A stretch of DNA of 49,782 bases from assembly GCF_014219065.1 (NCBI RefSeq), contig NZ_JACLGO010000032.1, positions 1 to 49,782 of the forward strand, written 5' to 3'. The notes beneath the pieces are model-generated. The model had not been told where the DNA came from and did no database searches. It saw only the letters and a program-made list of their open reading frames with translations. Positions 17,401 through 26,023 of this stretch are shown here, in pieces (the first letter of the stretch is position 1; every line of letters starts with the position of its first letter). A program made the position numbers and the translations under genes. This DNA comes from Halopseudomonas xiamenensis. Its GTDB lineage: Bacteria > Pseudomonadota > Gammaproteobacteria > Pseudomonadales > Pseudomonadaceae.

Positions 17401-18057
17401 ATGAGCGACCCTGCCATGTGCCGGGAGCGGCTGTATCCCCGCTGCCAGCGCCGTGGCTGGGGTCAGTGGAGCGACTGCCTGGCCCAGTGGCTGAGCCAGT
17501 TGCTGCAGCGCCCGGGCCTGGTGCCCGGCAGCGAGCTGAGCCTGGCCGGGCTGGCGCCGCAGCAGTATCAGGTGGAAATGGAGTTCCTGTTCAGCGCGGC
17601 GCGGGCCGATGTGCAGCGCATCGACCACCTGGTCTGCGCCCATACCCTGGATGCCAGACCACGGGCGCCGCTATTGCGTGACCGCCTGAACGGCCTGTTC
17701 AAGGGCTTTATCGACCTGGTATTCGAGCATCAGGGGCGCTATTTCGTGGTCGACTACAAGTCCAACTGGCTGGGCGCTGACGCCAGCGCCTATACCCCAG
17801 AGGCCATGGGCGCGGCGGTGCTGGAGCACCGTTATGACCTGCAGTACGTGTTCTACCTGCTGGCGCTGCACCGCCAGTTGCGTGCGCGGCTGGTGGATTA
17901 TGATTACGACCGGCATATCGGCGGTGCGCTGTACTGGTTCGTGCGTGGGGTCGAAGCGCCGAGCGCCGGCATCTGGGATGAGCGTCCGCCGCGACAGTTG
18001 ATCGAGAGTCTGGACCGGCTGTTTGCCGGTCAGCCGCTGGAGGAGAGTGTGCCATGA
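14401..18057 (+). CDS. recB: Exodeoxyribonuclease V beta subunit RecB
   Basis: A 1218-residue 3'-5' helicase and nuclease of RecBCD, needed for repair of double-strand ends and for degrading linear foreign DNA. Walker A is ASAGTGKT (residues 22-29). The UvrD-type motifs continue with TFTDAATQELRDRI, STIHSWCQRML, DEFQDTDPLQ, LLLIGDPKQAIYAFRGAD, TIHKSKGLEY and LLYVALTRAR. The C-terminal nuclease keeps H987 (in FLHGLLE), D1105 (GFIDLV), D1118 and K1120 (VDYKSN), all the expected metal-site residues. ATGA overlaps join it to recC and recD. Confidence 0.96.
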   Translation: MSGTQTPLALRCPLRGSRLIEASAGTGKTFTISALYLRLVLGHGGETGFGRELLPPDILVVTFTDAATQELRDRIRARLVQAAQAFRGELDDPDPILSGLLAAIDPAEHPGSARKLDIAAQWMDQAAVSTIHSWCQRMLREHAFDSGSLFEQSLETDHSDLLAQVVRDYWRQHCYPLQGAALGWVNSHWQQPDQLGLQVRRWLDAPVAEQPPSLQALLDQTLQQAEALLQQIRQPWPAWLDELQRFFDQCCEAGKFNGNKLKPTIYQPRLDQLRAWCAGSGELNFKKDNFKRLTHEGLQDACKKGVELELSAAVCAALDDMATLQQRLELLPDPAQPALLHAAGWISQRFEAEKQRRAQMGFDDMLSRLDAALQGPNGERLAEVIRRQFPVALIDEFQDTDPLQYRIFDRIYRVEQNDPDTALLLIGDPKQAIYAFRGADIHTYLGARAATAGRHENLDTNFRSSQAMVAAVNRVFSLAEQSWPAGAFLFRQGEANPLPFLPVEAKGRAEVWTRQGQPAPALTAWRLDSEQPLSGEHYRSQMAERCASAMVELLQAGQHGAAGFDDPQRGLQPVRPADMAVLVRTGREAQAIRQALAARGVRSVYLSDKDSVLATLEAEDVLRWLRACADPGNDRLLRAALASPTLGLSWAELEQLNQDERLWERWVDQFRDYRQRWLRQGVLPMLQRLLHDFRLPARLVEQGDGERRLTNLLHLAELLQQAARELDGEQALIRHLAELIRRAQEGSGGDEQILRLESDADLVKVVTIHKSKGLEYPLVFLPFIAHSRAVKAGEPVRIHDGRRAQWVLEPTEEQLQQAGRERLGEDLRLLYVALTRARHACWLGLADLKSGQGRQSVLHHSAIAWLLAGGEPLPEPASLAGWLDRWRQQDDAVVAVAPAPEVGEQQYQPVLDSAGQLRERRPTHAPFESWWIGSYSALAVGSDTPDSPLSGQLNDDERSHRFLPLRAGETPSIHRFPRGPQPGTFLHGLLELAGREGFARMSDPAMCRERLYPRCQRRGWGQWSDCLAQWLSQLLQRPGLVPGSELSLAGLAPQQYQVEMEFLFSAARADVQRIDHLVCAHTLDARPRAPLLRDRLNGLFKGFIDLVFEHQGRYFVVDYKSNWLGADASAYTPEAMGAAVLEHRYDLQYVFYLLALHRQLRARLVDYDYDRHIGGALYWFVRGVEAPSAGIWDERPPRQLIESLDRLFAGQPLEESVP

Positions 18058-20138
18058 CCCGAGGCGATCCCGAGCAGTATGGCCAACTGGATCTGCTGGG
18101 CGAGCTGCCGCCTTCACCATCGGCAGTGCCGGCCACTGCCGATGTGTTGCACCAGCTGGCGCAGTGGGTCGAGGTTGGCTGGCTGCGCGCCCTGGACCGG
18201 TCGCTGGCGCTGTTCCTGCAGGACATGCAGCCGACCGCCGAGCCGCTGGTGCTGCTGGCGGCGGCGCTGGCCAGCCATCAGTTGGGCCATGGTCATGTGT
18301 GCCTGGACCTGGCCGAGACCCTGGGCGCTGCCGACCTGAGCCTGTCACTGCCGCCGGAAGGGCAGCAGGCCGGCGAGGATGTGCGCCTGCCGTCGGAGCT
18401 GCTGCGGGCGGTGACGGTCGAGCACTGGTGTCAGCTGCTGGCCGCCAGCCCGCTGGTCGAGCTGGTCGGCGGTGAGGATGTGGCGCCGGATGAGCGGCCG
18501 CTGGTACTGCATGGCCGGCGGCTGTATTTGCGCCGCTACTGGAACTACGAGCGGCAGGTGGCCGCGGCCCTGCAACAGCGCCTGCGGACCGCACTGGCGC
18601 TGCCGGCGGACCTGCCCGGGCAACTGGACCAGTTGTTCGCCGACAGTCGCCAGCAGCCGGACTGGCAGAAACTGGCCTGCGCCCTGGCGGCGCGCGGCGC
18701 CTTCAGCATCATCACCGGTGGCCCCGGTACCGGCAAGACCACCACGGTGGTGCGCCTGTTGGCCCTGCTGCAGGCGCCGGCAGTGCACGCCGGGCAGCCG
18801 CTGCGTATTCACCTTGCCGCGCCCACCGGCAAGGCCGCGGCGCGGTTGACCGAGTCGATCGGCCGCCAGGTCGGCAGCCTGCGGGTCGCGGAGGCCGTGC
18901 GCGAACAGATCCCCCGTGAGGTCACCACCCTGCACCGCCTGCTCGGCAGCCGTCCGGACAGCCGGCATTTCCGCCATCATGCCGGTAACCCGCTGGCGCT
19001 GGATGTGCTGGTGGTGGACGAGGCATCGATGATCGACCTGGAGATGATGGCCTGCCTGCTGGCGGCGCTGCCGCCCCAGGCGCGACTGATACTGCTCGGC
19101 GACAAGGACCAACTGGCCTCGGTGGAGGCCGGCGCGGTGCTCGGTGACCTGTGCCGGGATGCCGAGGCCGGCCGCTACAGCGACGCCACCCGCCAGTGGC
19201 TGGAGCAGGTCAGCGGCCAGTCGTTGGCCGGGGCTGGCCTGCAGGCCGGCGATGAGCGCCGCCATCCGCTGGCGCAGCAGACGGTGATGCTGCGTCACTC
19301 GCATCGCTTTGGTGCGGCCAGCGGCATTGGCGAGCTGGCCCGGGCGGTCAACCGTGCCGAGTCCACAGCCGCCAGACAGGTACTGGCCGAGACCCGGTTC
19401 ACCGATATCCGCAGCCACGGGGTGCGCGGCCAGGCTGATCCGTTGCTGGCGCAGCTGATGCTGGGCAGCGAGCGCCTGCCCGGTTACGCCGACTACCTGC
19501 GGATACTGGCCGAGCAGCGACCGCCCGCGCAGCTGGCCGCCCGCGACCCGGCCTGGGAGCAATGGGCACGGCAGGTACTGCAGGCCTTCGATAGCTTCCA
19601 GGTGTTGTGCGCGGTGCGCCAGGGGCCTTGGGGCGTGGAGGGCCTGAACCAGCATATCGCCGCGCTGCTGCACCGTCGCGGCCTGCTGCCGGAGCCGCGC
19701 GGCTGGTACGAGGGCCGGCCGGTGCTGGTGACCCGCAACGACTATGCCCTGGGGCTGATGAACGGCGATATCGGCATCGCCCTGATGGTCAGGGAGCCGG
19801 CATTGCAGCCTGGCGAGGCCGAGGCCCGGGTGTTGCGGGTGGCCTTCCCGCGCAACGATGGCTCCGGCGGCCTGCGCTTCGTGTTGCCCAGCCGGTTGTC
19901 CGGGGTGGAGACCGTGTTCGCCATGACCGTGCACAAGTCCCAGGGCTCGGAGTTCGCTCATGCGGCGCTGGTGTTGCCGGAAAACCGCAGCCCGCTGTTG
20001 ACCAAGGAGCTGGTGTATACCGCCATCACTCGCGCCAGTCGTGACTTCACCCTGGTCGAGACCCGAGCCGGGATTTTCGAGGCGGCGGTGGCCCAGCCGG
20101 TGCGGCGCCTGAGTGGGCTGGATCTGGGGGATAACTGA
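18054..20138 (+). CDS. recD: Exodeoxyribonuclease V alpha subunit RecD
   Basis: A 694-residue 5'-3' helicase of the RecBCD complex. Walker A is GGPGTGKTTT (from residue 222), followed by LAAPTGKAAARLTES, TLHRLLGSR, Walker B VVDEASMID, LLGDKDQLASVEAGAVLGD, and the UvrD-C motif MTVHKSQGSEFAH with YTAITRAS. The N-terminal 180 residues are the RecC-contacting domain. The gene is the last of the recC-recB-recD unit and is slightly longer than E. coli RecD (608). A perfect hairpin follows one base after the stop codon. Confidence 0.95.
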   Translation: MTRGDPEQYGQLDLLGELPPSPSAVPATADVLHQLAQWVEVGWLRALDRSLALFLQDMQPTAEPLVLLAAALASHQLGHGHVCLDLAETLGAADLSLSLPPEGQQAGEDVRLPSELLRAVTVEHWCQLLAASPLVELVGGEDVAPDERPLVLHGRRLYLRRYWNYERQVAAALQQRLRTALALPADLPGQLDQLFADSRQQPDWQKLACALAARGAFSIITGGPGTGKTTTVVRLLALLQAPAVHAGQPLRIHLAAPTGKAAARLTESIGRQVGSLRVAEAVREQIPREVTTLHRLLGSRPDSRHFRHHAGNPLALDVLVVDEASMIDLEMMACLLAALPPQARLILLGDKDQLASVEAGAVLGDLCRDAEAGRYSDATRQWLEQVSGQSLAGAGLQAGDERRHPLAQQTVMLRHSHRFGAASGIGELARAVNRAESTAARQVLAETRFTDIRSHGVRGQADPLLAQLMLGSERLPGYADYLRILAEQRPPAQLAARDPAWEQWARQVLQAFDSFQVLCAVRQGPWGVEGLNQHIAALLHRRGLLPEPRGWYEGRPVLVTRNDYALGLMNGDIGIALMVREPALQPGEAEARVLRVAFPRNDGSGGLRFVLPSRLSGVETVFAMTVHKSQGSEFAHAALVLPENRSPLLTKELVYTAITRASRDFTLVETRAGIFEAAVAQPVRRLSGLDLGDN

Positions 20139-20169
20139 GTATCAGCGCTGGCATTCACATCGCTGATAC
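20139..20169 (+). terminator. Hairpin after recD
   Basis: GTATCAGCG (20139-20147) and CGCTGATAC (20161-20169) form a perfect 9-bp stem directly behind the recD stop. There is no T tract, so it may be a Rho-dependent 3' end or a stabiliser rather than a true intrinsic terminator. Confidence 0.5.
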
Positions 20170-20525
20170 CCTCGGATGGCGCCGGTGCGGCTTGCAATGA
20201 AGCGGCAACAGCCCCTAGAATCCATTCGCTCCGCTGGCCGTCCGGCCTGAATATCGTTCGACCGCATGCCGCTTTCCCGAGCACCGGCGCTGATGTGGTC
20301 GATCATTGCAAGCTGACTGTTCCATTCGTCGCATGAAGCGGAGTCGAAGGGACAATGTCCGGCCAGGGTGGTCTGACAGCATGACCCGTTGTCACCGATG
20401 TATACGGCCCTCACGCCATTGAACACGCTTTGACCTGTGCAGGTTCAGCCCAGCCGTCGCCGGCTGATGCCCGGTGGCCGTTCGCTGCAAGACAGGTATT
20501 CATTAAGTTTCGTGATAGGTTGCCT
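20170..20525. other. Intergenic stretch between recD and the MvaT-like gene
   Basis: About 355 bases with no convincing gene. A minus-strand frame of 94 codons exists but has no family resemblance, is Cys- and Arg-rich, and lacks a ribosome site. The AT-richer end near 20500-20525 (ATTCATTAAGTTTCGTGATA) probably holds the promoter of the following small gene. Confidence 0.5.
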
Positions 20526-20723
20526 ATGACCAAGAATGCTGCGTTTCGGGAAATCGAACGCAAACTTGCCGAGAGTCTGGAACAGCTTGAATCCAGAAAG
20601 AAGACTGAACGCCTGCGCGAGGCGCGGGAGTTCAGTGATGAACTCAAGGCACTGATGAAAAGCTACCGGCTGAGCGCACCCGATGTGCTGGGCATCATCC
20701 AGTCGGCTGACGCCCGGCCCTGA
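20526..20723 (+). CDS. Small MvaT/H-NS-like protein, oligomerisation half only
   Basis: A 65-residue charged protein. Residues 3-40 are a predicted coiled coil ([19 protein letters not shown]...). It is followed by [28 protein letters not shown], which resembles the EFEEKL..LM.SY.KSLRD....LDP segment ending the N-terminal dimerisation region of Pseudomonas MvaT/MvaU. The C-terminal DNA-binding part of that family (Asn-Pro and Gly-Gly-Asn motifs) is absent, and no remnant is seen after the stop. It could therefore modulate full-length MvaT/H-NS rather than bind DNA. The ATG at 20526 is the only start that fits the coiled coil; its ribosome site (AGGTTGCC) is weak. A family call from similarity by eye. 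Confidence 0.6.
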   Translation: MTKNAAFREIERKLAESLEQLESRKKTERLREAREFSDELKALMKSYRLSAPDVLGIIQSADARP

Positions 20724-20738
20724 TCATTCCGGGCCGGG
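20713..20738 (+). terminator. Terminator-like stem at the end of the MvaT-like gene
   Basis: CCCGGCCC (20713-20720) pairs with GGGCCGGG (20731-20738). The stop codon lies in the loop. The following sequence is not T-rich. Confidence 0.4.
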
Positions 20739-20756
20739 GTCGCCTGGCCGGCAAGA

Positions 20757-20820
20757 CAGCGCTCGCTGGCAGGCCGCTTCGCGCCGGGGCGGCGCTCCCA
20801 CGGGATGGCGAGCATCCCGC
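20757..20820. repeat. REP-like sequence and hairpin downstream of metE
   Basis: The stretch GCTTCGCGCCGGGGCGGCGC plus CTCCCAC resembles Pseudomonas REP elements (CTTCGCG...GCTCCCAC). It is followed by a 7-bp stem, CGGGATG (20801-20807) with CATCCCG (20813-20819), that could end metE transcription on the minus strand. Confidence 0.45.
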
Positions 20821-20825
20821 CAGCC

Positions 20826-23129
20826 TCAAGCGCCACGCAGTTCGCGGGCGGCGGCAACCATGTTCACCAGCGCGGCCTCGGTCTCCGGCCAGGCGCGGGT
20901 TTTCAGGCCGCAGTCCGGGTTGACCCACAGTCGCTCGGCGGGAATGCGCTGCGCCGCCTTGCGCAACAGCTCGACGATCTGCGCCTGGCTCGGCACGCGT
21001 GGCGAGTGGATGTCATATACCCCCGGGCCGATCTCGTTGGGATAGGCGAACTGCTCGAAGGCTTCCAGCAATTCCATGTCCGAACGTGAGGTCTCGATGG
21101 TGATCACGTCGGCATCCATCGCCGCGATCGATTCGATCACATCATTGAACTCGCTGTAGCACATGTGGGTGTGAATCTGGGTTTCATCGCGCACACCGCT
21201 GGCGGTCAGGCGGAAGGCCTCGGTGGCCCAGTCCAGGTAGTGCTGCCAGCCGGACCGGCGCAGTGGCAGGCCCTCGCGGAAGGCGGCCTCGTCGATCTGG
21301 ATCACCTTGATACCGGCGGCTTCCAGGTCCACCACCTCGTCGCGGATCGCCAGCGCCAGCTGCCGCGCCTGTTCCTCGCGGGAGATGTCGTCCCGCGGGA
21401 AGGACCACATCAGCATGGTCACCGGGCCGGTCAGCATGCCCTTCATCACCTTGTTGGTCAGACCCTGGGCGTAGCTGATCCAGTCGACAGTCATGGCCCT
21501 GGGCCGACTCAGGTCGCCATAGATCACCGCCGGCTTGACGCAGCGTGAGCCGTAGCTCTGCACCCAGCCGAAGCGGGTGAAGGCATAACCATCGAGCTGC
21601 TCGGCGAAGTACTCGACCATGTCGTTGCGCTCGGCCTCGCCATGTACCAGCACATCCAGCCCCAGTTGCTCCTGCAGCCTGACCGCATGGCGGATTTCAC
21701 TGTGCATGGCCTCGGTGTATTCGGCCTGGCTGAGCTTGCCCTGCCTGAACGACTGGCGGGCCAAGCGGATCGCCGGGGTCTGCGGGAAGGAGCCGATGGT
21801 GGTGGTCGGGAACGCCGGCAGGTTCAGGCCGGCACGTTGCCTGGCGATGCGCTCGGCGAAGGGCGCATGGCGCTGGCTATCCGCCGGGCGGATGGCCGCC
21901 AGGCGGGCCTGTACCTGCGGCTTGTGGATACGCGTGGAGGCGTCGCGGCTGGCCTGCACGGCGCGGCTTTCGGCCAGGGCGGCAGCCACCTCGGTGCTGT
22001 CCGGCTGGTTGACGGCGCGGGCCAGGGTCGCGACTTCGGCGCACTTCTGTACGGCGAACGCCAGCCAGCTCTTGAGTTCGGCGTCCAGCTGGTCTTCCCG
22101 ATCCAGATCCACCGGGCTGTGCAGCAGCGAGCAGGACGGTGCCAGCCACAGGCGATCGCCCAGGTGCTCGTGGGCATGGCGGACCACCTCCAGGGCCTTT
22201 TCCAGGTCACAGCGCCAGACGTTGCGGCCGTTGACCAGGCCCAGCGACAGCACCTTGTAGGAAGGCAGGCGGTCGAGGATGGTCGGGTATTGCTCCGGTG
22301 CGCGTACCAGGTCGATATGCAGGCCGTCGACCGGCAGACCGGCCGCCAGCCCGAGGCTGTCTTCCAGGCCGCCGAAGTAGGTGGCGATGAGCTTTTTCAG
22401 TGGCTCCTTCTGCAGCAGGTTGTAGGCACGCTCGAAGGCGTTCTTCCATTCCTGCGGCAGGTCCAGTACCAGGATCGGCTCGTCGATCTGCACCCATTCC
22501 ACACCCTGCGCGGCCAGGCGCTGGAAGATCTCACCGTACAGCGGCAGCAGGTGCTCGAGCAGGTCGAGCTTGTCGAAGCTCTTGTCTTCAGAGTCGGCAC
22601 CCTTGATCTTGCCCAGCCACAGGTAGGTCAGCGGGCCGATGACCACCGGCTTGACCCGATGGCCGAGGGCGAGAGCTTCGTCCACTTCCTCGAACAGCTG
22701 ATTCCAGCTCAGTTCGAATCGCTGGTCGGCGGTGAACTCGGGGACCAGGTAGTGGTAGTTGGTGTCGAACCACTTGGTCATCTCCTGGGCATGCGCGCCG
22801 CCACAGCAACTGTCGTGGCCTACGGCCCCGCGGGCCATGGCGAACAGCGTCTGCAGCGTGGGTTTGGCGTTGTCCTTGCGGAAACGCTCGGGAATGACGC
22901 CGAAGGTCAGGGAGTGGGTCAGCACCTGGTCGTACCAGGCGAAATCCCCGACCGGCAGCAGGTCGATACCCGCCTCTTTCTGAACCTGCCAATGGCTGGC
23001 ACGCAGCTGCTTGCCGATGGCGCGCAGGCCGTCTTCATCCAGATCGCCTTTCCAGAACGCTTCCTGGGCTTTCTTCAGCTCGCGATCCCGTCCGATGCGG
23101 GGGAAGCCGAGGTTGTGGGCCAGAGTCAT
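20826..23129 (-). CDS. metE: Cobalamin-independent methionine synthase
   Basis: A 767-residue enzyme that transfers the methyl group of 5-methyltetrahydropteroyltri-L-glutamate to homocysteine, the last step of methionine synthesis. The N-terminal barrel begins [17 protein letters not shown]. The linker and C-terminal barrel carry [41 protein letters not shown] and [15 protein letters not shown]. Zinc ligands are visible: H655 and C657 in [11 protein letters not shown]740 in [10 protein letters not shown]. coli MetE has IDEPALREG where this one has IDEAAFREG, a mild difference. The start at 23129 ([10 protein letters not shown]) matches the family; upstream in-frame codons lack conservation. 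No metH or metR is in the window. Confidence 0.96.
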   Translation of the reverse strand: MTLAHNLGFPRIGRDRELKKAQEAFWKGDLDEDGLRAIGKQLRASHWQVQKEAGIDLLPVGDFAWYDQVLTHSLTFGVIPERFRKDNAKPTLQTLFAMARGAVGHDSCCGGAHAQEMTKWFDTNYHYLVPEFTADQRFELSWNQLFEEVDEALALGHRVKPVVIGPLTYLWLGKIKGADSEDKSFDKLDLLEHLLPLYGEIFQRLAAQGVEWVQIDEPILVLDLPQEWKNAFERAYNLLQKEPLKKLIATYFGGLEDSLGLAAGLPVDGLHIDLVRAPEQYPTILDRLPSYKVLSLGLVNGRNVWRCDLEKALEVVRHAHEHLGDRLWLAPSCSLLHSPVDLDREDQLDAELKSWLAFAVQKCAEVATLARAVNQPDSTEVAAALAESRAVQASRDASTRIHKPQVQARLAAIRPADSQRHAPFAERIARQRAGLNLPAFPTTTIGSFPQTPAIRLARQSFRQGKLSQAEYTEAMHSEIRHAVRLQEQLGLDVLVHGEAERNDMVEYFAEQLDGYAFTRFGWVQSYGSRCVKPAVIYGDLSRPRAMTVDWISYAQGLTNKVMKGMLTGPVTMLMWSFPRDDISREEQARQLALAIRDEVVDLEAAGIKVIQIDEAAFREGLPLRRSGWQHYLDWATEAFRLTASGVRDETQIHTHMCYSEFNDVIESIAAMDADVITIETSRSDMELLEAFEQFAYPNEIGPGVYDIHSPRVPSQAQIVELLRKAAQRIPAERLWVNPDCGLKTRAWPETEAALVNMVAAARELRGA

Positions 23130-23181
23130 TGCAATCTCTCCATTGAATAATCCGGAGAGAATTCTCGGCAGTCTCGGTACA

Positions 23182-23194
23182 TGAGACAAACTCA
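23182..23194 (-). promoter_or_regulatory. Possible MetR site upstream of metE
   Basis: TGAGACAAACTCA is a 13-base interrupted palindrome, 53 bases upstream of the metE start, with the spacing of MetR boxes (TGAA-N5-TTCA in enterobacteria). One base per half-site deviates from that consensus. MetR activates metE with homocysteine in related bacteria; here this is inference. Confidence 0.35.
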
Positions 23195-23381
23195 ATTTAT
23201 TCTTGATGAAGATCGAAATGGCTCATGTTGTTGCGGTGGATAACGGGCCCATCAATGGCCGCGGATTTTTCCCGAGCCGGCCGTTGCGTTATGCTGTAGT
23301 GCTTTTGCGGCCATTTTCCAGCCAAACGGCTAAGGTTAAGGCGGTGTGCTGCTGACATAATGACATGCAAGGAGTAGTTCC

Positions 23382-25049
23382 ATGGGAACCCAGCCCACGA
23401 ATGAAACCGAGGCAAAAGCGACCATCATCAATGACGATGGCATCCCCGCGCCGTCCGGCGAAACCAACCTGATCGACACCGATTATGTGATAGGGCAGGA
23501 CAACTTTTCCGGTCAGCTGACCATCAATCTGGATATCCATAGCAAGGTTTTCCTCATCTCGGCGGGCACCATCCTGCTGTTCGTGCTATTGACCCTGGCA
23601 TTGCAGGATCAGGCGGAGGCGGTATTTGGCAGTCTGCGCGGCTGGGTGACCGGCAAGATGGACTGGTTCTTCCTGGGCGCCGCCAACATCTTCGTGTTGC
23701 TGTGCCTGGCCTTGATCGTCTCACCGCTGGGCAAGGTGCGCATCGGTGGCAAGGAGGCGACCCCGGACTACACCTATTTCGGCTGGTTCTCGATGCTGTT
23801 TGCTGCGGGCATGGGCATCGGCCTGATGTTCTATGGCGTTGCCGAGCCCATGTCGCATTTCACCGCGGCCTATGACGGCATCACCCTGGGTGCCAACGGA
23901 GAGCGCACCGACTGGGCGCCGCTGGGCGGAGCTGCCGGCAATGCCGAGGAGGCGGTGCGCCTGGGCATGGCGGCGACCATCTTCCACTGGGGTCTGCACC
24001 CCTGGGCAATCTACGCCATAGTCGCGTTGTCGCTGGCGATCTTCTCCTTCAACAAAGGACTGCCCCTGAGTGTACGCTCGATCTTCTATCCACTGCTGGG
24101 GGAGCGGGTCTGGGGCTGGCCGGGGCATGTGGTCGACATTCTCGCGGTGTTCGCCATCATGTTCGGCCTGGTTACCTCCCTGGGGATCGGTGCCCAGCAG
24201 GCGGGAGCGGGCCTGGAGCATCTGTTCGGCATACCCACTGGCAACCTGACCATGGTGCTGCTGATCATCGCTATCACTGCGGTGGCGTTATGGTCGGTGG
24301 TATCGGGCGTGGACAAGGGGGTGCAGCAACTGTCCAAGATCAACCTGCTGCTGGCGCTGGCGCTGCTGTTGTTCGTTATCGTCGTCGGGCCGACTCTGGA
24401 AATCTTCAAGGGCCTGTTCAGCAACCTGAGTGCCTATATTGCCTACCTGCCAGCGCTCGCCAATCCCGTCGGGCGTGAGGACACCAACTTCGTGCAGGGT
24501 TGGACCGCCTTCTACTGGGCCTGGTGGATCAGCTGGTCGCCCTTCGTCGGTATGTTCATTGCCCGGGTCAGCCGTGGACGCACGGTGCGGGAGTTCCTGA
24601 TTGCGGTCCTGCTGGTGCCCTCGCTGGTCTCGGTGCTGTGGATGACGTCGTTCGGCGGTGGTGCCATCCAGCAGGTGCTGGTGGACAACTTCACCGGGGT
24701 GCAGGAGGCGGCACTGGAGCTGCAGCTGTTCACCATGCTCAGCCAACTGCCGCTGTCGGGCATTGCCTCGTTCGTCGGCATCGTGCTGGTGGTCATGTTC
24801 TTCATCACTTCCTCTGACTCCGGTTCGTTGGTGATCGATACCGTGACGGCTGGCGGCAAGGTCAACGCGCCGGTCGGCCAGCGGGTGTTCTGGGCGGTGA
24901 TCGAGGGCGTGCTGGCCATCGCCTTGCTGCTCGGTGGCGGGCTGGTGGCGCTGCAGGCCATGGCGGTGTCCACCGGGCTGCCGTTCACTGTGGTGCTGCT
25001 GGTTGGTTGCATCGCCATCGTCAAGGGTCTGATGAGCGAGCCGCGGTAG
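23382..25049 (+). CDS. BCCT-family betaine/choline/carnitine transporter
   Basis: A 555-residue inner-membrane secondary carrier with twelve predicted helices, typically sodium- or proton-coupled and used for osmoprotectant uptake. After a 50-residue hydrophilic N-terminus come the BCCT signatures: GMGIGLMFYGVAEP (about residue 143-156), HWGLHPWAIYA, the conserved tryptophan segment with WTAFYWAWWISWSPFVGMF (about 373-391), and FFITSSDSGSL near residue 475. The C-terminal tail is short, unlike strongly osmosensing members such as BetP. AAGGAG lies 9 bases before the ATG. Substrate is not decidable from sequence. Confidence 0.9.
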   Translation: MGTQPTNETEAKATIINDDGIPAPSGETNLIDTDYVIGQDNFSGQLTINLDIHSKVFLISAGTILLFVLLTLALQDQAEAVFGSLRGWVTGKMDWFFLGAANIFVLLCLALIVSPLGKVRIGGKEATPDYTYFGWFSMLFAAGMGIGLMFYGVAEPMSHFTAAYDGITLGANGERTDWAPLGGAAGNAEEAVRLGMAATIFHWGLHPWAIYAIVALSLAIFSFNKGLPLSVRSIFYPLLGERVWGWPGHVVDILAVFAIMFGLVTSLGIGAQQAGAGLEHLFGIPTGNLTMVLLIIAITAVALWSVVSGVDKGVQQLSKINLLLALALLLFVIVVGPTLEIFKGLFSNLSAYIAYLPALANPVGREDTNFVQGWTAFYWAWWISWSPFVGMFIARVSRGRTVREFLIAVLLVPSLVSVLWMTSFGGGAIQQVLVDNFTGVQEAALELQLFTMLSQLPLSGIASFVGIVLVVMFFITSSDSGSLVIDTVTAGGKVNAPVGQRVFWAVIEGVLAIALLLGGGLVALQAMAVSTGLPFTVVLLVGCIAIVKGLMSEPR

Positions 25050-25054
25050 GTTTT

Positions 25055-25295
25055 CTCCCCCTCTCCCCAGCCCCCGCTCCGCGCCCCGGCCCTTCGCAGA
25101 GCTCAGGGCGCTCAAGCGGGCGAAGCAGTGCTTCGCTTTATCCGCTTTCGCCCCGCGAGGGGAGAGGGGCTAGAAGGTGCTTTGCTGCAGGATTTGCATT
25201 TCCCTGCAGCGCCAAAATTTCAGAAGTACTGATAAGGTGCAGCAGGCACAGGCAAGCCCCTCTCCCCTCGCGGGAGAGGGGTTGGGGAGAGGGGG
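25055..25295. repeat. Composite inverted-repeat element (MITE/REP-like)
   Basis: The space between two genes is framed by an imperfect terminal inverted repeat, CTCCCCCTCTCCCCAGCCCC (25055-25074) against GGGGTTGGGGAGAGGGGG (25278-25295). Inside it is a perfect 20-bp inverted repeat, CCCGCGAGGGGAGAGGGGCT (25152-25171) against its complement at 25255-25274. No coding capacity is seen. It ends 12 bases before the exonuclease stop codon, so it may also serve as that gene's transcription end. Confidence 0.65.
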
Positions 25296-25306
25296 CCAGC
25301 CCTCCC

Positions 25307-26023
25307 TCAACAACAAACGTCCCCCAACCGGCACTCCGCCGAGAAGTGCGTCGCCACCTGCGCCTGCAGCAGTTCCGCGGTACCCAGGGCGTCGGTCAAG
25401 GCATGGTGTGCCTGGTACAGCGGCAGGCCGTAGCGGGTGCGGCTGTCGGCCAGGCGAATCGAGATCGGTTGCTTGCCCAGCAGGCGCTTCAGCCAGCCCG
25501 GCTGGCGCCGAGGATACAGCTGGGCCTCGATCTGCATGGTATCGATCATCGGGAACATCAGGCCCTCACCCAGGACCTGCTGCACCGCCTGGTCGATGAA
25601 GGCACGCTCGATATTGCGATAGTGCACCACCGCGATCCTGCCTGACAGGCGCTCCAGCAAGTCTTCCAGGATCTCGGCGAAGCGTGGCGCCCGGCGGATG
25701 TCCGAGTGGGTGATGTGATGGAAGACCACCGACTCGGCGAGCAGGTCGCTCTGTGGTCGCACCAGCTGTTGCCAGGCCTGGTCGCTGCGGATGCGCGCCA
25801 GGGTGAAGGGGATCAGGCCGATGCTGACGATGGCATGGTGCCGTGCATCCAGGCCGGTGGTCTCGATATCCAGGGCGACGAACTCGACGTCCCTCAGCGG
25901 TGTGTCCGGGCCCGGCCAGTCGGCCTGATAGAAGCGTGCCAGCAGCGGTTGCTGGGTGGCCTCGACCATGGCCTGCATGTACTGCGGCCAGTCGAGCCGT
26001 GGTTGCCGGGTGACATCGTTCAT
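25307..26023 (-). CDS. DEDDh-type 3'-5' exonuclease (DnaQ-like)
   Basis: A 238-residue protein. The exonuclease core starts near residue 45: Exo I is FVALDIETTGLD (catalytic D and E), Exo II is represented by AVVHYRNIERAFID, and Exo III by HHALTDALGT (H and D). All acidic residues and the histidine of the DEDDh class are present, but the usual HN..FD of Exo II reads HYRNIERAFID. The ATG at 26023 overlaps the stop of the upstream CBS/DUF294 gene (ATGA), so the two are translationally coupled. A longer frame starting at 26635 is rejected because it runs inside that gene. Role: DNA or nucleotide processing under control of its partner, inferred. Confidence 0.85.
   Translation of the reverse strand: MNDVTRQPRLDWPQYMQAMVEATQQPLLARFYQADWPGPDTPLRDVEFVALDIETTGLDARHHAIVSIGLIPFTLARIRSDQAWQQLVRPQSDLLAESVVFHHITHSDIRRAPRFAEILEDLLERLSGRIAVVHYRNIERAFIDQAVQQVLGEGLMFPMIDTMQIEAQLYPRRQPGWLKRLLGKQPISIRLADSRTRYGLPLYQAHHALTDALGTAELLQAQVATHFSAECRLGDVCC

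Noticed and set aside
10937..20138. recCBD plus the H-NS-like gene as a new defence island
   Set aside because: RecBCD is housekeeping repair. No unknown effector genes are interleaved, and gene order and overlaps are standard.
21642..23150. 502-codon plus-strand frame across metE
   Set aside because: Antisense shadow of a highly conserved gene.
23130..23381. Possible cobalamin riboswitch upstream of metE
   Set aside because: The region is short and no B12-box-like conserved core was seen, so the call cannot be supported.
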